Source of the DNA: an uncultured Collinsella sp.
GTDB lineage: Bacteria > Actinomycetota > Coriobacteriia > Coriobacteriales > Coriobacteriaceae
Reading direction: 5' to 3'
Length of the DNA: 11,104 bases
NCBI GenBank assembly: GCA_900555815.1
Contig: USMR01000013.1
Span: 1-11,104, forward strand
The notes below the pieces were generated by a model. The model saw only the letters and a list, made by a program, of their open reading frames with translations, was not told the origin of the DNA and did not search any database. Position numbers and translations under genes: made by a program. Of the stretch, positions 1 through 5,457 are shown in pieces. How positions within the stretch are numbered: position 1 is the first letter of the stretch; each line of letters opens with the position of its first letter.

Positions 1-1
1 G

Positions 2-922
2 TCGGCACCGTCGCCTGCACCTTCCTCGTCTCCGCTGGCTTCGGTCCCCGATCCGTCGCTGCCGTCTATGAAGCAGGCAAACGTTGCGTCTCGCACGTCG
101 CTGTTCGACCTTCCCGACCCCTCCGCACAGGTCAATGATCCCTTTGCTACTGCCCAGGGCCCCGAACCCACATCGGCACCCGTTGCGCCTCCTATGCCCG
201 TTGCGTCGGGCGCACAGCCGATCGAGACCATTTCGGCTCCCGCCCCGGCGGCACCCAAGTCTCGTAAGCGCGGCCTGGGTGGTCTGTTCGGCCGTAAAAA
301 GAAAAACGAGCAGGACAGCATGAGTGACTGGCTGGGCGTCGAAGACGATTACGATGCCAAGAAGTCCGGTCGCGGTATCGGTTCGTGGGATAACTTCGAG
401 GACGATAACGATGGCTGGAAGGGTGGCGCTACGTCTTCCGAAGATATGCTCTCGGCTGTCGCCTCTATGGGCGATGATGAGCTGCTCGGTCACGATATCT
501 GGTTTGTGGCAACCGGCGCCTCGGATTGTGATGGCGCCGGCATGAAGGCCTTCTTGGCTTCGCATCGCGATAAGCTCCGCGGCGTATTCTTCATCAATCT
601 TGAATCCGTCGGCGCCGGCAGGCTTTCGGTGGTGACGGTCGAGGGCGAACAGCAGCTGCTCAAGGGCGATCGCCGCATCATGAACCTGGTCAGCAAGGTG
701 TGCAAGTCGTTCCATGTCGATTGTGGCGCGCTCGAGATGCCCTATGCCAAGACCGATGCCTATGCCGCGCTTGAGGCGAGCCGCCGAGCCCTCACCATCG
801 CCGGCGTGGACGGCACGCGTCTGGCTTGCGCTCGTACCGAGGACGACCTGCCCCACAATGTCAACCCGACGAACATTGCCACGGTATCCGAGGTCGTGAC
901 CGAGGTTATCCGCCGTTCGTAG
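2..922 (+). CDS. M28-family peptidase-like protein, C-terminal part (5' truncated by window edge)
   Basis: The reading frame is open from base 2 to the stop at 920-922. The ATG at 68 lies inside a Ser/Pro-rich stretch that continues upstream, so the true start is outside the window. The visible protein has three parts: a Pro/Ala/Ser-rich segment (2-256), a basic patch (SRKRGLGGLFGRKKK, about 260-304) followed by an acidic Gly/Asp linker to about 485, and a folded domain from about 491 to 919. That domain resembles the second half of M28 zinc aminopeptidases: hydrophobic strand DIWFVATGASD, then FFINLESVGAG, then TDAYAALEASRRALTIAG, then RTEDDLPHNVN. In active M28 enzymes these places carry GAEE, NLD, SDH and HTxxD. 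Here the Glu-Glu pair reads Ser-Asp and the last His reads Arg, so the domain may be inactive, at least in this alignment by eye. The disordered segment seems to split the peptidase fold. It precedes the small gene at 944 by 21 bases, probably in one operon. Family call moderate, function unknown. Confidence 0.6.
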   Translation, partial: SAPSPAPSSSPLASVPDPSLPSMKQANVASRTSLFDLPDPSAQVNDPFATAQGPEPTSAPVAPPMPVASGAQPIETISAPAPAAPKSRKRGLGGLFGRKKKNEQDSMSDWLGVEDDYDAKKSGRGIGSWDNFEDDNDGWKGGATSSEDMLSAVASMGDDELLGHDIWFVATGASDCDGAGMKAFLASHRDKLRGVFFINLESVGAGRLSVVTVEGEQQLLKGDRRIMNLVSKVCKSFHVDCGALEMPYAKTDAYAALEASRRALTIAGVDGTRLACARTEDDLPHNVNPTNIATVSEVVTEVIRRS

Positions 923-943
923 ACGGAGCTCTAAGGAGTCAAC

Positions 944-1162
944 GTGTTTTCGTATATTAAGCGCCATTGGCCTGTCTACGTGATTTTGACCTTGATTGCC
1001 ATTGCGTTAGGATTTGGGGCTGCCTACATCGTGGGTGCAAAGGGCTCGACCCCCGCCTCCGCAATCAGCGAAGAGGTGGAGCAAGAACAGAGTACGGGTG
1101 CCGATGGGATTCCTGAGTCCGAGCAAGCAATCGTTGATGGTGGATCTTCGTCTGCAGAGTAG
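944..1162 (+). CDS. Small single-pass membrane protein, hypothetical
   Basis: This 72-residue protein starts at GTG 944, chosen because AAGGAGT at 933-939 sits 4 bases upstream and no better start is in frame. It has a short basic N-terminus (FSYIKRHW), one hydrophobic segment at about residues 10-30 (VYVILTLIAIALGFGAAYIV), then a soluble acidic Glu/Ser/Gly-rich tail to residue 72. That layout fits an N-terminal membrane anchor with an exposed disordered tail, or an uncleaved signal peptide. I do not recognise a family. It follows the peptidase-like gene by 21 bases and is followed by a strong terminator, so it is likely the last gene of that operon and may accompany the upstream exported protein. 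The short length and good ribosome binding site support a real gene; its role cannot be told from sequence. Confidence 0.7.
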   Translation: MFSYIKRHWPVYVILTLIAIALGFGAAYIVGAKGSTPASAISEEVEQEQSTGADGIPESEQAIVDGGSSSAE

Positions 1163-1183
1163 ATACGGCGATTTACATGATTG

Positions 1184-1221
1184 AAAGCGGGCGAGCCAGG
1201 GGACTGTCTCGCCCGCTTTTT
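1184..1221 (+). terminator. Rho-independent terminator
   Basis: Two perfect 12-base arms, AAAGCGGGCGAG (1184-1195) and CTCGCCCGCTTT (1208-1219), enclose a 12-base loop and run into a T tract (1217-1221). It lies 22 bases after the 72-residue membrane protein gene. The convergent surface protein gene ends only 8 bases beyond it, and on that strand the hairpin is followed by TTT, so it may stop transcription from both sides. Confidence 0.9.
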
Positions 1222-1228
1222 CATCGCG

Positions 1229-4200
1229 CTAGCGCTTCTTTGGGATCGACCTAAGGCGAGCGAACCATAGGGCTGCGACACCCGAGGTCAGGAGCGCGGT
1301 GATGCAAGCGGCGATGGGAGATGATCCTGTTGCCGGTAGGTCCTGCGGTAGGGTACAGCGTTGAATGACGCTGTCCTCGTCATGTGACTCAAGTTTATCG
1401 CCGCCACCGTTGCGGCAAAGATCGACGCGCGCGCTGTTGGTGAGTGCGGTTTGGGGCGTATAAGCCGACGTTGCCTGCATGTGTACGACTGCGCCCCGAG
1501 CGTCTGTGCCAAGGATTGCTTTGGCATCGTCAAGGTCGTCGTGCTCATCTTTGAGATCATCGCGGGTCCAAGAATCCACATCGCTTCGAGTCGTAAAGTC
1601 GGCGGCTACCGCACCGTATTCAATTCGAATGCCCGTTACGACGGTATTGGACGCAAGGTCGAGTTCTTTCGCCTCGAGTGTGGTGGATTCCGTGGTCGAG
1701 ACATCCGCCTTCCAGAGGTGCCAGCCGTCGTAATCGACGAGGCGGCAATCCTCACCCAGACTCTCCCTTACTTCGTCGGACTCAAGCCAAGGATTTTCGT
1801 GCCCATCGTCAAGTGTCGCGTTCGCCGGCTCATCGACGTCTGTCGAGTCCAACGGCGTCGTGCGATACCACACGTTGCACAGACCATTGAGGTCGCCGAT
1901 GGCGACGGGGGTTTCGATTGAGACGAATCTCGCCGTATCGTCCTCGGCACACTCAAGATCATCGGTAATTGTGAACTCATCAACCCAGGTAGTTGAATCG
2001 TTTCGAGCGTCGATGGTATAGGAGAAAAGCCCATCCGTATTGGTTTGCATCGCGGCACGGTTTTTACCATCGCCGTTAGCCAACAGGCCCTTTTCGATAG
2101 GTTGGACAAGTTCCTGACGCTTGTCGACCTGCCCCTTGATCTCGATGGGCGCATCCTGCATCGCGACGGATTGGACTTCTCCCGTATCCTTTATTTCAAA
2201 CGTTATCTCCTCGGCAAGGTCATAGGTCCGCGGAGACATCATTTCGCGCAACGAGTAGGTGCCGGGTGCAAGATGTTCGACGCGGTGTGGCTTGTCGGAT
2301 GAGGTCCAGGAGTCTATTTCGGTTTTATCGGGACCATATAAGGCGAGCTGTGCGCCTTCCACTTCCTGCTCACCGCTTGCATCGACCTTGGAGATATCAA
2401 CCTTGGTGTAATCGTCGGATACGTTAAGCCGTGCTTCTACAACGGGTGTTTTCTGGTCGGCATAAGTAAGGTCGACAATATGGGTTGTCTGATCGAGCAA
2501 GAAGCCTGCCGGCGCTTGAGTCTCGACAACCTCGTAGCGTGCGGTGCCAGATCCCAGTGGGAGGTTGCCCGCGCGTGCTTCTCCAGTTTCATCCGTCGTG
2601 ACGGTCGCGACAGTCTCACCGTCGAGCGCGGCAATGCTACCGTCGGGGCGCACGATATCACCCGAGGCACGGATCTCAAAGATGGCGCCCGCGAGCCTGC
2701 TGCCGTCTACGGCATCGGTTTTAACGATCCTGATGTTTCCGGTCGCGGCGTGGTCATAATACGAGGCGATTGCAACGGGCGTTAGGTTCATGTCGGCGGG
2801 TATGTTTACCTCGATCTCTTCGCCGACAAGATAGGGCTCTTTGGCCGAGGTTTCGCGTACATAATAGGTGCCCGGCACGAGCGATTCGGGCAGTGTGACG
2901 GTCCCGGTCGCGTCAGTCGTAAAGGTGTCCATTACGTTATGTGCTGGATACCAGCAAGTTTGTGAGACAGGTTCGTGATTGCTGTCGAGGAGTTGGAAGG
3001 TGAATCCGGCTAGTGGAACAGAAGCGCCTGTTTGGGCATCGCGTTTTACAATCTGGAGATGCGTCGACAGAGCGTGGTTGTCCACGATATATTGAAGCTC
3101 GGCGCCGTCGGAAATCTGATTTGCCCCGACGGTCCATTCCCCTGCACGTTTAAAACCCTCGGGGACGGTTTCCGGAACCTCACGAACCGTGTAGCCGGCA
3201 CGGTCGTATGGGACGGCTCCGTGGACACCGGCGGGTCGCTTGCCTGTGCCGAACCATGCTTCGGGCTGATCTTCGGTGGAGGCAAAGCCATAGATGTTTG
3301 TGGTCAGTGTGCCAACAACCTGCTGAGAGCTGTTGCTGACAACCTCAAAGACAACACCACCCGCCGGCTGCTCCAGGCCGGATTGGTCGCTATTGCCGTA
3401 ATCCTTGAATTTGGAAATCTCAAGGTTAAACGCAATGGGGATATCGGAAACGCGAGATTCGATCTCGACCACGCCTGAATCGCCGAGCTGGTCGGCTCCA
3501 ACGGTATAGGTCCAGCTGTCGTTGGATGGCAGGTAGCCCTCGGGGGCTTTTGATTCGTAGATGGTAAAGGTTCCTAAGGGGACATCGGCGAGGGTGGCCC
3601 GACCGCTTTCGTCGGTCGTGAGGATTTGTGCCCATCCAGGGGTTGATTGCGACACACACGTGAACTCTGCTCCTGCGAGCGAAGCTCCCACCTGGTGGCC
3701 GGCATTCGTCGCGGCATCGAGTTTTACGATACGCAGGTTGATGGTGCCGGGCTGTTCATCAATGGCGACCCGCCCGCCGTCATTCCCCGTGGTAAAGGCA
3801 ATACGATCGTGGCGGGGGACATAGCCGGCCGGCGCCTTCGTTTCAACTAGGTAGTATGCCGTGTTGGGCAGAAGTGTTGCTTGCGCTCGACCGTTGCTGT
3901 CCATCTGGACGGTGCCGACATGCGCGCCGCTGGCGCTCTCAAAAATATCGAATGTTGCCCCGTCAAACTGATAAGTATTGTTTCCGCTGGTAATGGCGGC
4001 GTTTGCAGACTGTTTTTTGAAGGAAACAGAGACTGCCGGCAGTACATAGAGCATGTCTTGACGTTTGCTGCCGCCCGATACGGCTCCTAGATAGCGCCGC
4101 GCGCGGTGCGGAGCGGCTTTGATGCTTCCTGATTTTGCGTTGTCGTGGAGCCACCGCGCAGCCGCCACGACTTCATTGTCGCCGGTAAAGTGCCCGCGCT

Positions 4201-4660
4201 TGGTTTTGCCCTGAGCGGTCGTGTAGGAATAGGTACCGTCGACATGGGTAGTGCCGTTGAGCATCCATACGGCAAGCTGGGTTGCGGCGCGGGCGCGATC
4301 GGGTGAAAGATGGTAACCGCCAAACGACGTGGCGGTAGGATATCCGTGACAAACGATTGCCGCGAACTCGTCGTCGAGCCACACCCAGCCTTGATCAAAG
4401 TTGAGCCATGGGCCACCCGGTTTGGTGGGGCCGGGGCGCACCTGGTTCATGCAGTAGGCAATCGAGGTGTCTTGAGCTTCATACTTGCCGATGAAGAAGG
4501 GCCCACAATCATCGCTAATAGTGCGGAAGCCGAGCTGATCGTAGCCATCGACGGCAAATGCGGCTCCCGGTGTCAGGCAGCCGAAAAGCAGGAAGAGGAG
4601 CAGGAGCAGCGGACCTGTTGCGATTGCGCTGTGGACAGAGTGCGTGGGTGCGTTGGACAT
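1229..4660 (-). CDS. Thioester-domain (TQXA) surface adhesin with SpaA/Cna-B repeats and LPATG anchor
   Basis: 1143-residue exported wall protein. The ATG at 4660 has AAGGAG at 4666-4671 and starts a signal peptide (hydrophobic core about 17-28, likely cut near AAFA-VD, 36/37). Residues 38-210 look like a class I thioester domain: Cys70 (IAYCMN) and Gln128 in the TQLA motif are the expected pair for an internal thioester that can bind host amines covalently. Six prealbumin-like SpaA/Cna-B repeats follow at about 211-300, 308-400, 410-530, 534-630, 642-745 and 753-835. Several begin with IVKxD or ISKxD and end with ETxAPxGY-like strands, the usual Lys and Glu of intramolecular isopeptide bonds. 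Residues 838-1104 form an acidic region recalling fimbrial isopeptide D2 domains (FSYTIDARNDST, LTNSARVDL). The sorting signal is LPATG (1108-1112), a hydrophobic segment and RLRSIPKKR. No sortase or second pilin is adjacent, so it is more likely a solitary adhesin or a pilus tip than a shaft. Confidence 0.9.
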   Translation of the reverse strand: MSNAPTHSVHSAIATGPLLLLLFLLFGCLTPGAAFAVDGYDQLGFRTISDDCGPFFIGKYEAQDTSIAYCMNQVRPGPTKPGGPWLNFDQGWVWLDDEFAAIVCHGYPTATSFGGYHLSPDRARAATQLAVWMLNGTTHVDGTYSYTTAQGKTKRGHFTGDNEVVAAARWLHDNAKSGSIKAAPHRARRYLGAVSGGSKRQDMLYVLPAVSVSFKKQSANAAITSGNNTYQFDGATFDIFESASGAHVGTVQMDSNGRAQATLLPNTAYYLVETKAPAGYVPRHDRIAFTTGNDGGRVAIDEQPGTINLRIVKLDAATNAGHQVGASLAGAEFTCVSQSTPGWAQILTTDESGRATLADVPLGTFTIYESKAPEGYLPSNDSWTYTVGADQLGDSGVVEIESRVSDIPIAFNLEISKFKDYGNSDQSGLEQPAGGVVFEVVSNSSQQVVGTLTTNIYGFASTEDQPEAWFGTGKRPAGVHGAVPYDRAGYTVREVPETVPEGFKRAGEWTVGANQISDGAELQYIVDNHALSTHLQIVKRDAQTGASVPLAGFTFQLLDSNHEPVSQTCWYPAHNVMDTFTTDATGTVTLPESLVPGTYYVRETSAKEPYLVGEEIEVNIPADMNLTPVAIASYYDHAATGNIRIVKTDAVDGSRLAGAIFEIRASGDIVRPDGSIAALDGETVATVTTDETGEARAGNLPLGSGTARYEVVETQAPAGFLLDQTTHIVDLTYADQKTPVVEARLNVSDDYTKVDISKVDASGEQEVEGAQLALYGPDKTEIDSWTSSDKPHRVEHLAPGTYSLREMMSPRTYDLAEEITFEIKDTGEVQSVAMQDAPIEIKGQVDKRQELVQPIEKGLLANGDGKNRAAMQTNTDGLFSYTIDARNDSTTWVDEFTITDDLECAEDDTARFVSIETPVAIGDLNGLCNVWYRTTPLDSTDVDEPANATLDDGHENPWLESDEVRESLGEDCRLVDYDGWHLWKADVSTTESTTLEAKELDLASNTVVTGIRIEYGAVAADFTTRSDVDSWTRDDLKDEHDDLDDAKAILGTDARGAVVHMQATSAYTPQTALTNSARVDLCRNGGGDKLESHDEDSVIQRCTLPQDLPATGSSPIAACITALLTSGVAALWFARLRSIPKKR

Positions 4661-4914
4661 GGCTGCTCCTTATCCCTCGTGCGCCGCACGGGGAGGCTGC
4701 GACGCGTAGGATGAGGCTACCCCCGAGGTTCATGCGGGTAAGTACCGGAGCCTGACCAAAAGCTTGCCCGATTTCTGACAAATCGAGCTCAAATACAACA
4801 ATCAGATAAAAGTGCAGGTAGAAGATGGTAAGAAAAGAAAGACAAAGGTCCTCATCTCCACAATTGGCGCGGTTTTCAAACGATTCTCCACAGCTAAAAC
4901 AAGCATCGACACCC
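4661..4914 (-). promoter_or_regulatory. 5' leader and promoter region of the thioester adhesin gene
   Basis: No gene is supported here. Read on the minus strand, the stretch up to about 4790 would be the leader of the adhesin. It holds a small hairpin (CGATTT 4769-4774 with AAATCG 4780-4785) and a larger possible structure near 4711-4753 (AGGCT/AGCCT outer arms and ACCC/GGGT inner arms), and ends with AAGGAG at 4666-4671. The region 4790-4860 is AT-rich and is where a minus-strand promoter should lie. TTACCA then TATCTG about 17 bases apart is the best match I see, and it is weak. I do not recognise a known riboswitch family. Confidence 0.4.
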
Positions 4915-4944
4915 TTGTATCGAACAAGACAACCGCGTTATACT
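4915..4944 (+). promoter_or_regulatory. Putative sigma-70-type promoter of tRNA-Gly
   Basis: A TTGTAT box (4915-4920) and a TATACT box (4939-4944) are 18 bases apart. Transcription would start near 4951, about 7 bases before the mature tRNA, a usual short leader for a single tRNA gene. Confidence 0.65.
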
Positions 4945-4957
4945 ATCCCCCACATAT

Positions 4958-5032
4958 GCGGGCATCGCCAAGTGGTAAGGCATCAGCTTCCCAAGCTGAC
5001 ACTCGCGGGTTCGAGTCCCGTTGCCCGCTCCA
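4958..5032 (+). tRNA. tRNA-Gly (anticodon CCC)
   Basis: The 75 bases fold into a full cloverleaf. The acceptor arms GCGGGCA (4958-4964) and TGCCCGC pair perfectly. The D arm is GCC/GGC with GTGG in the loop. The anticodon stem TCAGC/GCTGA encloses TTCCCAA, giving anticodon CCC at 4990-4992, which reads GGG. The variable loop has 5 bases. The T arm GCGGG/CCCGT holds the loop TTCGAGT. The discriminator base is T and the CCA end (5030-5032) is encoded. A promoter lies just upstream and a terminator 11 bases downstream, so it is a single-gene unit. Pieces of its T arm and 3' end recur in the next 320 bases. Confidence 0.95.
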
Positions 5033-5043
5033 GTAAAAAGCAC

Positions 5044-5075
5044 AAGCACGGCAGCGTTACGTTGCCGTGCTTTTT
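5044..5075 (+). terminator. Rho-independent terminator of tRNA-Gly
   Basis: Arms AAGCACGGCA (5044-5053) and TGCCGTGCTT (5063-5072) form a perfect stem that can extend inward (G-T, C-G, G-C) to a TTA loop; the T tract is 5071-5075. A competing pairing exists: AGTAAAAAGCAC (5032-5043) is the exact reverse complement of 5067-5078, so two mutually exclusive hairpins share the right arm. On the minus strand the outer pairing also ends in a T run, so the structure could work in both directions. Confidence 0.9.
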
Positions 5076-5087
5076 ACTACCAAGCGC

Positions 5088-5103
5088 CGGGACTCGAACC
5101 CGC
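5088..5103 (-). repeat. Inverted copy of the tRNA-Gly T arm
   Basis: CGGGACTCGAACCCGC is the exact reverse complement of tRNA-Gly positions 5005-5020 (16 bases covering the T stem and loop). Flanking bases diverge, so only the T arm is shared. Because many tRNAs have near-identical T arms, it may descend from another tRNA; no further cloverleaf can be built around it. Confidence 0.75.
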
Positions 5104-5121
5104 CAGGGTGCGAGCGTTAAG

Positions 5122-5138
5122 CAAACGCGAAGCGTTTG
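5122..5138. repeat. Palindrome with GAA loop (CAAACGC/GCGTTTG)
   Basis: CAAACGC (5122-5128), GAA, GCGTTTG (5132-5138) make a perfect 7-bp stem. Its centre is GCGAAGC, the same as in the two larger palindromes downstream, which suggests one family of elements. Confidence 0.7.
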
Positions 5139-5152
5139 TAGCGAGCAGGCGA

Positions 5153-5170
5153 AGGCGCCGACAGGCGCCT
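5153..5170. repeat. GC-rich palindrome (AGGCGCC/GGCGCCT)
   Basis: A perfect 7-bp inverted repeat with the 4-base loop GACA, immediately before the first 52-bp repeat. No T tract follows, so it is not a normal terminator. Confidence 0.6.
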
Positions 5171-5172
5171 GA

Positions 5173-5224
5173 AGCCGGTGCGTATTTGCGAAGCAAATAC
5201 GCGGATGTCCCGTTGCCCGCTCCA
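5173..5224 (+). repeat. tRNA-tailed palindromic repeat, copy A
   Basis: 52-bp unit matching copy B at 5304-5355 in 49 of 52 positions. The left part holds a perfect palindrome (5180-5202) with arms GCGTATTTGC and GCAAATACGC around a GAA loop. The right part, GTCCCGTTGCCCGCTCCA (5207-5224), is identical to the last 18 bases of tRNA-Gly (5015-5032), including CCA. The unit is therefore a hairpin fused to a tRNA 3' end. No gene is carried. Confidence 0.85.
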
Positions 5225-5303
5225 TCGAGTACGGGGGACCTCGGGAACGTCGGGTCCAACCCGCTGTGCCCGTGCGTGTGCGCGGACCGGGTCTGCCGAC
5301 CGC

Positions 5304-5355
5304 AGCCGGTGCGTATTTGCGAAGCAAATACGCGGACGTCCCCATGCCCGCTCCA
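5304..5355 (+). repeat. tRNA-tailed palindromic repeat, copy B
   Basis: Second copy of the 52-bp unit, 131 bases after copy A. The palindrome (5311-5333) is identical. Three changes fall in the right part: T to C at 5337, and GT to CA at 5343-5344 within the tRNA-like tail, which still ends in TGCCCGCTCCA. The tail has thus drifted slightly from the tRNA while the hairpin has not. Confidence 0.85.
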
Positions 5356-5407
5356 ATTCCAAAATGTTAGGTTAATGCCTACTGCCCATACTTGCACCCG
5401 CGCACGG

Positions 5408-5413
5408 TACAAT
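5408..5413 (+). promoter_or_regulatory. purB: Putative -10 box of the purB promoter
   Basis: TACAAT matches the sigma-70 -10 consensus in 5 of 6 bases and would give a leader of about 38 bases before the purB ATG. No good -35 box is found at 16-18 bases upstream, so the call is tentative. No purine riboswitch is visible in the short leader. Confidence 0.4.
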
Positions 5414-5457
5414 GGTTGGGTTACGACCAACGTGCCAATAACCAAAAAGGAGCCGCT

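Larger units (their letters stand above)
5076..5457. other. Gene-free interval rich in palindromes and tRNA-Gly fragments
   Basis: About 380 bases without a credible gene. In order it holds an inverted copy of the tRNA T arm (5088-5103), a GAA-loop hairpin (5122-5138), a 7-bp GC hairpin (5153-5170), a 52-bp repeat with a tRNA tail (5173-5224), a GC-rich spacer with no clear content (5225-5303), a second copy of the 52-bp repeat (5304-5355), and the purB promoter region (5356-5457). Minus-strand frames here give peptides such as ERATGLEPA, which arise from reading tRNA sequence in antisense and are not genes. It looks like a landing or decay zone behind a tRNA gene. Confidence 0.7.

Noticed and set aside
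1024..1281. Minus-strand frame extending beyond the end of the adhesin gene into the small membrane gene
   Set aside because: Crosses the shared terminator and lies in another frame; no support as a gene.
1451..1921. 156-codon plus-strand open frame inside the adhesin gene
   Set aside because: Lies opposite the C-terminal part of the adhesin, has no ribosome binding site or recognisable domain, and the minus-strand reading ends in a proper LPATG anchor.
5122..5355. Possible CRISPR array, because of the repeated palindromes
   Set aside because: Only two full copies with irregular spacing and a tRNA tail; no regular spacers and no cas genes.
5392..5457. TTG start extending purB by 22 residues
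   Set aside because: It would overlap the -10 box and leader; the ATG at 5458 has AAGGAG at the right distance and gives the usual PurB N-terminus.
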